The notes: generated by a model not told the origin, from the sequence alone. DNA of 21,988 nucleotides from an uncultured Collinsella sp. (GCA_958453935.1 CAUDZT010000039.1:1-21988), one strand, 5' to 3'; positions 1 through 7,570 are shown, counted from the stretch's first letter. Translations and numbers: made by a program.

Positions 1-3
1 AAC

Positions 4-28
4 AAAAACACGCCGCTCGGGAGCGGCG
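4..28 (-). terminator. Intrinsic terminator, minus strand
   Basis: A perfect GC-rich stem (CGCCGCT / AGCGGCG, four-base loop, 12-28 read on the plus strand) is followed on the minus strand by TGTTTTTGTT. This is the form of a rho-independent terminator for leftward transcription. It probably ends the ybaB-recR transcript about 200 nt past recR. No other leftward gene is visible between it and recR. Confidence 0.7.
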
Positions 29-166
29 CATTCATTCGAATCCATATTTGAGTGTATCAGCGAACCCAAAAGGTTCCGCAACGAATGGGCAAATTAAGGA
101 TGCGAGTGGAAGCATCCATGCGATAAGCGGATACAAAGCATCTTTGTTGCACAACAAACTTACAGT

Positions 167-196
167 CGCACGGGGAAATTATGGCTACCCCGTGCG
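167..196. other. 9-bp hairpin downstream of recR
   Basis: CGCACGGGG and CCCCGTGCG form a perfect 9-bp inverted repeat with a 12-nt loop, about 38 nt after the recR stop. There is no T-run on the minus strand, so it is more likely a 3' stabilising hairpin or weak terminator than a full intrinsic terminator. The rest of 29-233 shows only small weak hairpins (for example GGATGC/GCATCC at 98-117) and no supported gene. Confidence 0.35.
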
Positions 197-233
197 TCGC
201 GATGAAGACATACGGCAGGAGCAGGCTCGCCAC

Positions 234-830
234 CTAAATCGTGCGACGGGCCTCGATGGCGCGCCCAAGCGTAAGCTCGTCGGCATACTCCAGGTCGCCG
301 CCCACGGGAAGGCCGCTCGCCAGACGCGACACCTCAACGCCCAGCGGCTTGATAGTGCGGGCCAGGTAGCTCGCCGTGGTCTCGCCCTCGATATTGGGGT
401 TGGTGGCGATGATGACCTCGTGGATGTCCTCGTGGCCCAAGCGTGCCAGCAGCTCACGAATGTGCAACTGCTCGGGACCAATCTTGTCCATGGGACTGAT
501 CACGCCGCCCAATACGTGGTAGAGACCGTGGTAGCTGCCCGTGCGCTCAATCGCCTGGACATCGCGCGGCTCGCCCACCACGCAAATGCGAGTGGTATCG
601 CGCATCGAATCCTGGCAGATGGAGCACTCGTCGGCCGTGGCGTAGTTAAAGCAGCGGCTGCAAAAGTGAACCTCCTGCTTAACCTCCAGGATAGCCTCGG
701 CCAGGCGGCGCGCCTCCTCGGCATCGGCCTCGAGCAGGTAATAGGCGATGCGCTGGGCCGACTTGGGACCAATGCCCGGCAGACGGCCCAGCTCATCGAG
801 CAATTTTTGCAGACTATGGTTGGCACTCAT
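234..830 (-). CDS. recR: Recombination mediator protein RecR
   Basis: RecR works with RecF/RecO to load RecA on SSB-coated gaps during recombinational repair. The 198-aa product has the family layout: an N-terminal helix-hairpin-helix (LPGIGPKSAQR, residues 17-27), a four-cysteine zinc finger (C57, C60, C69, C72), then a Toprim domain (about 80-175) with VVGEPRD and ATNPNIEGE. Length matches the usual ~200 aa. I chose the ATG giving MSANHSLQ because homologues begin just before the helix-hairpin-helix; a longer frame upstream overlaps ybaB and lacks family similarity. The start lies 13 nt after the ybaB stop and has no strong Shine-Dalgarno, so translation is probably coupled to ybaB. dnaX-ybaB-recR is a widely conserved gene order. 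Confidence 0.96.
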   Translation of the reverse strand: MSANHSLQKLLDELGRLPGIGPKSAQRIAYYLLEADAEEARRLAEAILEVKQEVHFCSRCFNYATADECSICQDSMRDTTRICVVGEPRDVQAIERTGSYHGLYHVLGGVISPMDKIGPEQLHIRELLARLGHEDIHEVIIATNPNIEGETTASYLARTIKPLGVEVSRLASGLPVGGDLEYADELTLGRAIEARRTI

Positions 831-843
831 ATATATGCGTGTC

Positions 844-1164
844 TTAGAACGGCATGCCCGGGATGTTGAGGCCGCCGGTGATGGCGCCCATCTGCTTGTT
901 GGCGAGCTCGTTGACACCGCGGACGGCCTCGTTGACGGCAGCCATGATCATGTCCTGCAGCATATCGACGTCCTCGGGATCGAGGGCATCGGGGTCGATG
1001 GTGAGGTTGACGAGCTCCATCTCGCCGTTAACGGTCACCTTGACCATGCCGCCGCCGGCAGAGGCGTCGACGGTCTGGGACTTAAGGTTTTCCTGCGCGG
1101 CGGCAAGCTGCTCCTGCATCTTGCGAGCCTGCTTCATCATTTGCTGCATGTTCATACCGGCCAT
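844..1164 (-). CDS. ybaB: YbaB/EbfC nucleoid-associated protein
   Basis: Small DNA-binding, nucleoid-associated protein of the YbaB/EbfC family, 106 aa, the usual size. It starts with the Met/Gln-rich amphipathic helix typical of the family (MAGMNMQQMMKQARKMQEQL), then a central beta portion (VKVTVNGEMELVNLTID, about 41-57) and a C-terminal helix ending in a Gly/Pro/Met-rich tail. A clear ribosome site AAAGGAG sits 6 nt before the ATG. It precedes recR by 13 nt and probably shares its transcript. Unlike the usual arrangement it is not directly behind dnaX; an oppositely oriented gene and a 349-nt spacer intervene, so it needs its own promoter within 1165-1513. Confidence 0.93.
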   Translation of the reverse strand: MAGMNMQQMMKQARKMQEQLAAAQENLKSQTVDASAGGGMVKVTVNGEMELVNLTIDPDALDPEDVDMLQDMIMAAVNEAVRGVNELANKQMGAITGGLNIPGMPF

Positions 1165-1239
1165 GATGGCTCCTTTACGTGCGGCCGCGCGACAAGCTGC
1201 AAGGGCAGCCGGAGCGCGACGGGACTTTCAAACTCAAAA

Positions 1240-1248
1240 ATCGTACCA
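1240..1248 (-). promoter_or_regulatory. Possible extended -10 for ybaB-recR
   Basis: Read on the minus strand, TGGTACGAT is a weak extended -10 motif about 75 nt before the ybaB start, with only a poorly spaced TTGCTT upstream. A promoter is expected here because the gene upstream runs the other way, but this assignment is tentative. Confidence 0.25.
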
Positions 1249-1302
1249 CGTCGCGGGGCAAGCAAGCGGGGCGGACACGCTACCTCAGTCGATATACATG
1301 TC

Positions 1303-1361
1303 CTTGAGCGTGACGCACGCCCAAGATTATGCAAGGTCGAATTATGCAAGGTTGCATAATT
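1303..1361. promoter_or_regulatory. Cluster of inverted and direct repeats (candidate operator)
   Basis: Three symmetric elements lie back to back. Positions 1303-1325 are an inverted repeat, CTTGAGCGTG-ACG-CACGCCCAAG, with one G/T mismatch. ATTATGCAAGGT occurs twice as a 12-nt direct repeat at 1326-1337 and 1341-1352, 15 nt apart. The second copy is half of a perfect 10+10 inverted repeat, AATTATGCAA-GG-TTGCATAATT, at 1340-1361. TTATGCAA is therefore present three times, two direct and one inverted. The spacer separates divergent genes (ybaB leftward, 1514 rightward), so a shared operator is plausible. I do not recognise the regulator. Confidence 0.45.
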
Positions 1362-1472
1362 ATCTCAAGCTACATCTAGCAGAGCTGGAACCAGGCAGTT
1401 TATGCGTAGGGCTACAAGGCTACATGGCAAAATGCCGAGCCGCTGCTCGAGGCGGCACGCATGGCGGCTGGG

Positions 1473-1496
1473 TATAATTTGATTGTCATAGATGAC
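1473..1496 (+). promoter_or_regulatory. Candidate -10 and overlapping palindrome for the 1514 gene
   Basis: A perfect TATAAT at 1473-1478 is followed at 1485-1496 by the palindrome GTCAT-AG-ATGAC, where the transcription start would fall. No good -35 hexamer is seen at 16-18 nt. The gene's ribosome site GGAGGTG (1502-1508) follows immediately, giving a short leader. Confidence 0.4.
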
Positions 1497-1513
1497 GATT
1501 TGGAGGTGCCCTC

Positions 1514-1987
1514 GTGAATGTCCCAGCCGTACTCCAAAACATCCGCTCAAAACACCCCGTTGCATATGTGGTTCTCTATCTCTTTGTCGTCTGGGTATTA
1601 CTGGTTATCATCACCCATGCCATAGCTTTTGGAGCAGAACTGCTGATAGCCAGCTCGGACCAGCCCGTCGTCAAATGGGAGACGACCGATGAATGCACCG
1701 ACGGAACCCGAACCATTTACTACAACAGCCCGTCCCTCTACCAAGAGTTCAAGGTCAAGATAAAGGACTCCAAGATTGTCGATGCCGAACTGGGCTCTTT
1801 ATTTACAATCGGAGCAACCGTCAACGCCGAGCAAGTCGAGTACACGGACAGCCATGCGACGTATCGTATCGACCTCAGCATCCTAGGCCGACCGTCACGC
1901 GCCTGTCTGCTCGAATGCGATATACGCGGCACCACGTTGCACATGTCCGAAATACAGATGCGCCCGGGCAAGGGGTTCTCTTCTTGA
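1514..1987 (+). CDS. Membrane-anchored protein of unknown function
   Basis: 157-aa protein that I do not recognise. The start is GTG at 1514, supported by GGAGGTG 5 nt upstream. One long hydrophobic segment (about residues 16-45, YVVLYLFVVWVLLVIITHAI) anchors a C-terminal, probably extracytoplasmic, domain of about 110 residues containing two cysteine pairs' worth of scattered Cys (DEC, ACLLEC). The predicted domain alternates short beta-like stretches (EFKVKIKDSKIVDAEL, YRIDLSIL). It lies convergent to dnaX, with 21 nt between the stops, and opposite to ybaB. It thus interrupts the normal dnaX-ybaB-recR order. Its base composition is more A/T-rich than the flanking housekeeping genes. It may be an accessory insertion; no function is assigned. 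Confidence 0.75.
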   Translation: MNVPAVLQNIRSKHPVAYVVLYLFVVWVLLVIITHAIAFGAELLIASSDQPVVKWETTDECTDGTRTIYYNSPSLYQEFKVKIKDSKIVDAELGSLFTIGATVNAEQVEYTDSHATYRIDLSILGRPSRACLLECDIRGTTLHMSEIQMRPGKGFSS

Positions 1988-2008
1988 GCAGTATACCCGC
2001 CTGCGCAG

Positions 2009-4489
2009 CTACTCCACCGGCTTGAAGATGGTGGACTGGCCGAAGACGCTACGGATGAGGGCTTTGGCCTCGTCCTCGGTCTGCGGGATGCTCGGGGCTG
2101 CACCCTGATGGCCGAAGGGGCCGCCCGCACCGGAGTTGGACTCCCAGGGAGCTGCAGGAGCGTCCTCCTCTTTGGGGGCAGTTGCAGCGGACTTGGGCGC
2201 GGACGCCGCACCCGGCACGTCGAACGGAGGCAGATCGTCCCCACCAGCATCGGCAACAAAACCGCCAACCATGGCATCGTCGTAGGGAACCTGCTCGGAT
2301 TCCCATGGCGCAGACGGCGCGGCGGGCTGAGCCTTGGGAGCGGACGCGCGCTCGGGCGCTCGGGGCGCGGGCTCGGTCGGGAGCTTGCCCGTGGCAGGAG
2401 CGCCGGCGGGGTTGTCGGAGCGCAGCCAGGGGGCTTTGCCCAGGTCAGACGACTTGGGCGCGGGCGAGGCAGGCTTGGGCGCGGGTGTCGGAGCAGCCGG
2501 TTTGGCCATGACGGGCTTAGGCGCCGACGGGGTCGGCGCCGCTATCGGTGCTGCTTTTGGCTGCGTCGCGCTGGCGCTCGAGGATGCAGGGGCCGCCGAG
2601 GACACGGGTTGCGGGTCCGCAGATACCGCAGCCCGTGCAGATGGAGAATGCTCCTCATGTTGAGGAGCCGGCGTGCCACCCCCATCCAGGACATAGTCGA
2701 CGGTACGACGACCGAAGACCGCACTGACTGTCGGCAGGACCACCGACTGCGTGTCGGCGCGTCCAAGCATCTTGATGGCAAAGGTCGAGCCCGCGGGGAA
2801 CGAGACCGTGAGCCTGGAGCCGTCGTCAGCCGTGGCGCGGGCATTGAGCAAAAGCCCCGCGTAGGAAGCCTGACGCGCCTTGACACGCTCGACAACCTCG
2901 GCCCATTTGCGCTGCAGCTCTCCGGCATCCTCGACCGCGGGCGTCTCGGCAGTACCGGCGGCGGCAACCTGGGCGGCATTGTTGGACTGGGGCTTAGGTG
3001 CCGGAGCGGTGGCAGGCGCGGGAGCCGCAACGGGCTGAGGCGTCGGAGTCGGCGCAGGCTGAGGTGCAGGCGCTGCAGGCTTGGAAGCTGACACGGACGC
3101 AGAACGGGACGCAGGCTGGGCAGCCGGAACAGCAGCACCACGGTCCCAAGGCATACCGCCCTGGCGCGCGGACGTAGCAGCGGGGGCAGCGGATGCCGCC
3201 GGAGCGGCAGCACGAGCGCCCGAAATTAGCGTCGGCTGTTGGGCAGCAGCGGGTACGGATGCTGCAGGCGCGGCGGCCTGAGCAGCAGCCACGCTCGCCG
3301 GCACGGCGCCGTTGGCAACCATGGCCTCCAAGCGGGCCACGCGCTCGGCCAATGCCTCAATCGTTAAATCGGCCTCGGGACGTGCCAGGCGCGTGCAGGC
3401 GATCTCGAGCACCAGGCGCACGTCGCTCGCGCCCCTCATCTCCAGTGCGGCATCGTCGAGCACCGTCAGCACACGGGCCAGGCGGTCGGCAGGATGCTCG
3501 CCAAAGGCAGCGGCCTCGGCAGCAAGCGCCTCGGCCTGCTCGGAGCCGCCCTCAAACAGCTCGGCACGGGCACCGGCAACGCAGGCAACGTACACGTCAC
3601 GCACATGCGCCACCAGGTCGCGCGTCAGCTCCAGCAGGTCGTTTCCTTCCTCGACCTGCGCACGGATCAGTCCATAGAGCTCGGCAACATCGCGATCGGC
3701 AATGGCGCGGGAAAACTCGCCCAGAATCTGGTCCGAAACCTCGCCTAAAAGCGAGCGGGCGTCGTCCGCATGCACAGAACCGTTGCCAAAGACGCTCAGC
3801 TGCTCCAGCGTGGACAACGCGTCGCGCATACCGCCCTTGGCATGGCGCGCCACGATAGCCAGCGCCTCATCGTCGTAATCGAAGCCCTCCTGCTCGCACA
3901 CGTATGCCAGGCGACGCTCGATATCCTCGTTGCCGATGCGATGGAAATCGAAACGCTGGCAGCGCGAGAGGATGGTCTCCAGAATCTTTTGCGGGTCGGT
4001 GGTGCACAGCACAAAGATCACGTGTGCCGGCGGCTCCTCGAGCGTCTTGAGCAGCGCGTTGAACGCCGCCGTCGTGAGCATGTGGACCTCGTCGATGATA
4101 TAGATCTTGTACTTGCCGCGCACCGGGGCAAAGTTGACGGAGTTGATGATTTCCTCGCGCACATTGTCCACGCCCGTGCGGGAGGCGGCATCGAGCTCGT
4201 AGACATCGGGGTGGTTACCCTCGGCAATGAGCTCGCACTCCTCGCAAGTACCGTCGGGCATGCAGCCGCTTGCACCCTCGGCGCGTGCCGCCTCGGCATT
4301 GCGGCACAGCAGCGCCTTGGCCAGAATGCGCGCCATGGTGGTCTTGCCCGTGCCGCGCGGTCCGCAGAACAGGTAGGCGTGGGACAGGCGCCCCTCGGTG
4401 ATGGCGTGCTCGAGCGTCGAGACGATATGCTGCTGGCCCACCACGGAGTCAAAGGTGAGCGGGCGATACTTTCGGTACAACGATTCCAT
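2009..4489 (-). CDS. dnaX: DNA polymerase III subunit gamma/tau
   Basis: Clamp-loader ATPase subunit of DNA polymerase III. From the chosen ATG (MESLYRKYRPLTF, preceded by GGGGAG) the protein is 826 aa. Visible motifs are Walker A GPRGTGKT (43-50), zinc-binding cysteines C62, C76, C82 and C85, Walker B IIDEVHML (131-138), the sensor-1 region LCTT (161-164) and the SRC arginine-finger motif (175-177). Domain III follows, then a long Ala/Pro-rich disordered linker (about 400-535). A globular C-terminal region starts near ELQRKWAEVVERVKARQ, followed by a second Ala/Pro-rich stretch and a conserved-looking tail ending IFKPVE. It is clearly longer than E. coli tau (643 aa) because of the two low-complexity stretches. 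No A-rich slippery heptamer is seen, so a frameshifted gamma form is not evident. Confidence 0.96.
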   Translation of the reverse strand: MESLYRKYRPLTFDSVVGQQHIVSTLEHAITEGRLSHAYLFCGPRGTGKTTMARILAKALLCRNAEAARAEGASGCMPDGTCEECELIAEGNHPDVYELDAASRTGVDNVREEIINSVNFAPVRGKYKIYIIDEVHMLTTAAFNALLKTLEEPPAHVIFVLCTTDPQKILETILSRCQRFDFHRIGNEDIERRLAYVCEQEGFDYDDEALAIVARHAKGGMRDALSTLEQLSVFGNGSVHADDARSLLGEVSDQILGEFSRAIADRDVAELYGLIRAQVEEGNDLLELTRDLVAHVRDVYVACVAGARAELFEGGSEQAEALAAEAAAFGEHPADRLARVLTVLDDAALEMRGASDVRLVLEIACTRLARPEADLTIEALAERVARLEAMVANGAVPASVAAAQAAAPAASVPAAAQQPTLISGARAAAPAASAAPAATSARQGGMPWDRGAAVPAAQPASRSASVSASKPAAPAPQPAPTPTPQPVAAPAPATAPAPKPQSNNAAQVAAAGTAETPAVEDAGELQRKWAEVVERVKARQASYAGLLLNARATADDGSRLTVSFPAGSTFAIKMLGRADTQSVVLPTVSAVFGRRTVDYVLDGGGTPAPQHEEHSPSARAAVSADPQPVSSAAPASSSASATQPKAAPIAAPTPSAPKPVMAKPAAPTPAPKPASPAPKSSDLGKAPWLRSDNPAGAPATGKLPTEPAPRAPERASAPKAQPAAPSAPWESEQVPYDDAMVGGFVADAGGDDLPPFDVPGAASAPKSAATAPKEEDAPAAPWESNSGAGGPFGHQGAAPSIPQTEDEAKALIRSVFGQSTIFKPVE

Positions 4490-4605
4490 GGGTGCTCCCC
4501 CGGGTATACTGAGTCTTGTTGCCGCGGCGGCCATGCGGTCGCACGGCATACTGCATTCCATAATAACCCGTACGGCGAGCCCGCCGCGATAGGAGTCCAA
4601 AGAGC

Positions 4606-5322
4606 ATGGCAGACGCAGAGAGCAACCTCGTTCCCTCCGAAGCAGCCGACCAGGTCGAGGTCGCGCTCGAGGAGCAGGCCGCAGCCGACGACGGCATCCT
4701 GTACCTCAACGAGTACCAATACGAAAACGACCTCGTCACCGACTTCGCCCGCCTGGTCGCCTCGCCCAGGCGTCGCGGCTCGCTGTATGTCGCCGCGGCA
4801 ATTGCCGCGCTCATCGGCATCGGCATGCTGGTGGCCGGCGGCAACTGGATCAAGTTTGGCGTCGTCTTGATCGTATTCGGCGCCTTTTTGGCCTGGTGGA
4901 GCAAAAACCTGCACCACACCCTCGCCCGCGACTTTATCGACGCCGTTGAGGCCGACGAGTCCATGGGTGGCCGCTATCGCCGCGTCGCCGCCAACGAGGA
5001 CGGCCTGATGGTTTGGGGCACGAGCGGCAAGTCGCAGTTCTTCCCGTTTGAAAAGCTCGACCACGTGCTCGACGGCGAGCGCATCTTTGTGGCCATGTTC
5101 GCCGACCAGGGCGTGACGATCCCTAAGGACACCTTTGTCCGCGGCGATGCCGAGCAGTTCGGTCCCTTCCTTAAGGCGCGCATCAACAAAAAACTCCGCA
5201 TCGAGACCAAACGCAAGAAGATGAAGGCAGAAAAGGCCGCTGCCGAAGCAAAACAGGGCGACAAGCCCCAGGAGACCAAGGGCAAGCAGCGCAAGCAGAA
5301 GAAGAGCAAGAAGAAGCGGTAG
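4606..5322 (+). CDS. YcxB-like two-TM membrane protein
   Basis: 238-aa protein divergent from dnaX across a 116-nt spacer; AGGAG lies 10 nt before the ATG. It has an acidic N-terminal ~45 residues, two adjacent membrane segments (about 58-80 and 83-98, ending FLAWWSKNLHH), and a cytoplasmic domain of about 100 residues with the pattern seen in YcxB-like proteins (RYRRVAANEDGLMVWGTSG, FFPFEKLDHVLDGERIFVAM, IPKDTFVRGD). A very Lys-rich tail (about 195-238) follows and could bind nucleic acid or acidic lipids. The YcxB-type assignment is from the two-TM plus beta-domain layout, not a search. Function is unknown. Confidence 0.8.
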   Translation: MADAESNLVPSEAADQVEVALEEQAAADDGILYLNEYQYENDLVTDFARLVASPRRRGSLYVAAAIAALIGIGMLVAGGNWIKFGVVLIVFGAFLAWWSKNLHHTLARDFIDAVEADESMGGRYRRVAANEDGLMVWGTSGKSQFFPFEKLDHVLDGERIFVAMFADQGVTIPKDTFVRGDAEQFGPFLKARINKKLRIETKRKKMKAEKAAAEAKQGDKPQETKGKQRKQKKSKKKR

Positions 5323-5350
5323 GCCGGCCGACACCGAAGGCGCCTCGTCC

Positions 5351-5390
5351 CGCGCCCGATTCCGGGCCGGGGCGCCTGGAATCGGGCGCG
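5351..5390. terminator. 13-bp hairpin between convergent genes
   Basis: CGCGCCCGATTCC and GGAATCGGGCGCG form a perfect 13-bp inverted repeat with a 14-nt GC-rich loop, between the converging 4606 gene and the 5428 gene. A T-run is absent directly after the stem on either strand (TTTT only about 20 nt later on the plus strand). It may act as a bidirectional transcription block; intrinsic termination is not certain. Confidence 0.5.
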
Positions 5391-5427
5391 CGTACCGCCA
5401 ATGGACCCGTTTTGCCTTGCTCTCGAG

Positions 5428-6096
5428 CTATTTCACTTCAAACCTTAAGAGCCTCCGCTCCGGCAGATCGGTCATCTTCATCGTGTAAGTCCCGGGAAAT
5501 GCTTTCTCAAAACGGACGGTCTCGTAACCTTCGAAATAGTCGTTGGTGCTCTGCATCATAAATGGGACGAGCAACTCGTTTTCTGCCCCAACCTCCACGG
5601 CAAACGCAGCAGAGCCGCCAAGGACCGGCATGGCTTGCGTTATCAGATCGGTATTGACTACAAAATCATAGTTTGGCGCAGACTCCGGAACCAGATGCCA
5701 AACATACGCTTTGATTCCACCGTCGATATTATCCCTATTTCTGACACGCATCTTTACGGCGATAACGCACGTGATGTCGGCATCCTTCAGTCTCGTTTTC
5801 GTATCCACGGTGCCATATTTTGAATAATCGTCATGTGCTCGTTTGAGATACTCGCGCGGCGTGAGCAACTCTGCCCCGTCTATGCAAAACGAATACCCAT
5901 CAGTCACCACATCCTTCGACCCCAGAAACGCTCCATCCATCGAGAGCCATTCGCCCTCCGCGTAATATTTCTCAGGAATGACCGTCCGGTTCCCGTTAAC
6001 GACGCTCACCCTCATGCCCGCAAGGCCGGCAGCAGCACAGCAAAAAAGCGCGAGCGCCGATCTTCTCGTCCACAGGGTCTTCTTCATCGCGCTCAC
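5428..6096 (-). CDS. Membrane-anchored extracytoplasmic protein of an ABC transporter operon
   Basis: 222-aa protein with a basic N-terminus (MKKTLWTRR) and one hydrophobic segment (about 13-28), so probably a signal anchor or signal peptide. A CC pair lies in the hydrophobic stretch, but it does not fit a good lipobox. The remaining ~190 residues look like a mixed beta domain exposed outside the membrane. I do not recognise the family with confidence. The start is GTG at 6096, overlapping the ATPase stop as GTGA, which indicates translational coupling; an ATG three codons later is the alternative. As the last gene of the transporter operon it could be an immunity lipoprotein-like partner or a transporter accessory; that role is inference from position. 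Confidence 0.8.
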   Translation of the reverse strand: MSAMKKTLWTRRSALALFCCAAAGLAGMRVSVVNGNRTVIPEKYYAEGEWLSMDGAFLGSKDVVTDGYSFCIDGAELLTPREYLKRAHDDYSKYGTVDTKTRLKDADITCVIAVKMRVRNRDNIDGGIKAYVWHLVPESAPNYDFVVNTDLITQAMPVLGGSAAFAVEVGAENELLVPFMMQSTNDYFEGYETVRFEKAFPGTYTMKMTDLPERRLLRFEVK

Positions 6097-6737
6097 GACC
6101 TTTCCCGAACTTTCACAACGGCACCGTCGCGCATGCAGTAAACCCGATCGGCCAGTTCCTCGAGCACCTCTCCGTCATGGCTGGACAGAAGGACCTCACG
6201 ACCCGTTGATGCCGCCATCGCCACAACGCGCTTGAGCATTTCAACGCCCGCTTCGTCGAGGGCATTCGTTGGCTCATCGAGAACAAGCAGCTTCGGCTTC
6301 TCCATAATTGCCGCAGCTATCCCCAGACGCTGCTTCATCCCAAGCGAGTATGCTCGGAACTTCTTTTTTTCGTCTGCATCGAGCCCCACGAGCCGCAGGG
6401 CAGAGCGAATGTCCTCGCGGGTTGCAACGCCCTTGATCTGAGCAATGAGCTCCAGATTGTCGTAACCAGACAGATAGCCCAAAAAGGAAGGCGCCTCGAT
6501 CAACATCCCCAGACTCGGCGGGAAAGAGATGTCCGCCCCAAGCCTTTGGCCATCGATAGAGATTTCGCCTTCGGTAGGCTTGATCAACCCGCAAACCGCT
6601 CGCATGAGCATGGTCTTACCCGAACCGTTTATCCCCTGAAGCCCGACCACAGTCCCAGGGTCAACCTCGATGGACACGTTGCGCAGGACATCGTTTTTAC
6701 CCATGCGCTTCGATACGCCCCTTACGATCACACTCAT
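6093..6737 (-). CDS. ABC transporter ATPase, LanF/BcrA-like, with E-loop
   Basis: 214-aa nucleotide-binding subunit. Motifs are Walker A GINGSGKT (35-42), signature SLGMKQR (131-137), Walker B LLVLDEP (150-156) and the H-loop histidine H187 (LLSSHDGE). At the Q-loop position the sequence is GMLIEAPSF (77-85), with Glu in place of Gln. This 'E-loop' is known from lantibiotic-immunity LanF ATPases. The start ATG at 6737 has a GGGGG ribosome site 7 nt upstream and overlaps the upstream permease stop (ATGA); a longer frame lacks support. It should energise the two ABC-2 permeases encoded upstream. Substrate is unknown; a peptide such as a bacteriocin is the natural guess. Confidence 0.92.
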   Translation of the reverse strand: MSVIVRGVSKRMGKNDVLRNVSIEVDPGTVVGLQGINGSGKTMLMRAVCGLIKPTEGEISIDGQRLGADISFPPSLGMLIEAPSFLGYLSGYDNLELIAQIKGVATREDIRSALRLVGLDADEKKKFRAYSLGMKQRLGIAAAIMEKPKLLVLDEPTNALDEAGVEMLKRVVAMAASTGREVLLSSHDGEVLEELADRVYCMRDGAVVKVRERS

Positions 6738-7570
6738 ATCTTGTCCCCCTTTTCTATAAGGTCGGCCCTTCGAAACCACAGTCCACCCAACGATAGGCAT
6801 AACGACATAAGCCCAATTGATGACAAGACACTCGAGCCCGCCGCGATTCCCTCTTTGACAATTCCACCCCAGCGCAACAGCATCAAGGCGTTACCCAATA
6901 GCGCCCAATGTCGTGCATATGCCGAGCAGATCAGGTAGCTCATTAAAACCACAAACGAGACTGACGACCCAAGCACAAACCCAACCGCTGCCTGCGCAAA
7001 CGCAAGCGCCTCAAAAGCAAATAAGAGACCTATGAAAAACGGCAGCGCATCTGCCTCGGCAGCTTTGAGAAACCACGGCGCCAAATTAGCCAGTTGAAGC
7101 GACTCACCATGAATGACCGCGCTGAACGAGGAGCTCACCACCAAGCTCCAAATCACAACAGAGCAAACCACCACGAGCAGTGAAAATGCCGTTACTGCCG
7201 CCACCAAGATAAAACGCGAGACCCACCAAAGGGTTCTTGCCCGGCATCGAACAAGCGCTTGCAAACCAAACCCGTGCAACGATTCGGTCGGATAGTCGAG
7301 TGTTGTATAGAGAATAAGCAGAATGAGAAATAGCCATCCTAGCGGAGGCACAAACATGACCCCGGGCCTAGGCTCAAACGGAGCAGATCCGGCAAACACG
7401 AGCGCAAGATTATCCGCAAACCCCAAGGTATCCGTTCTAACCCCATACACAGAAGACAATCCGTAGGCGTACACCAAGTTCGCAACGGTCACTGCCGCAA
7501 TTGCAATAAAAGTGATGATGTTCTTCTTCAAAACGGTCCTCAGGTCCGCGGCGACCAGCCTAAACAGCAT
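6734..7570 (-). CDS. ABC-2 type permease, second of pair
   Basis: 278-aa polytopic membrane protein with about six predicted membrane segments: one near residues 17-40, a long extracytoplasmic loop, then segments around 72-90, 107-135, 158-185, 188-212 and near the C-terminus. This is the layout of ABC-2/LanE-LanG-type permeases. The start ATG overlaps the upstream permease stop by one base (TGATG) and has GAGGTGG just upstream. The end overlaps the ATPase start (ATGA). No motif identifies the substrate. A slightly longer frame starting eight codons earlier is possible but would lie inside the upstream gene. Confidence 0.85.
   Translation of the reverse strand: MLFRLVAADLRTVLKKNIITFIAIAAVTVANLVYAYGLSSVYGVRTDTLGFADNLALVFAGSAPFEPRPGVMFVPPLGWLFLILLILYTTLDYPTESLHGFGLQALVRCRARTLWWVSRFILVAAVTAFSLLVVVCSVVIWSLVVSSSFSAVIHGESLQLANLAPWFLKAAEADALPFFIGLLFAFEALAFAQAAVGFVLGSSVSFVVLMSYLICSAYARHWALLGNALMLLRWGGIVKEGIAAGSSVLSSIGLMSLCLSLGGLWFRRADLIEKGDKI

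Noticed and set aside
98..117. GGATGC/GCATCC hairpin resembling the boxes at 11406-11543
   Set aside because: Only the short GGATGC/GCATCC and GGAAGCATCC parts match; it lacks the 14-bp dyad and the array spacing.
57..119. 20-residue minus-strand ORF between recR and the terminator
   Set aside because: No ribosome site and no recognised similarity; length is compatible with chance.
48..869. 273-aa open frame on the plus strand opposite recR
   Set aside because: It lies fully antisense to the well-supported recR; its Ala/Arg/Leu/Gly-rich product has no recognisable domain, as expected of a high-GC shadow frame.
1152..1349. 65-aa minus-strand frame upstream of ybaB
   Set aside because: It runs into ybaB in another frame, lacks a ribosome site and covers the repeat cluster; better explained as spacer.
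2009..4489. Programmed frameshift in dnaX producing gamma
   Set aside because: No A-rich slippery heptamer with a following stem is seen on the coding strand.
2108..4870. Several long plus-strand frames opposite dnaX
   Set aside because: All are compositionally biased complements of the dnaX Ala/Pro-rich and ATPase coding region, with no ribosome sites or domains.
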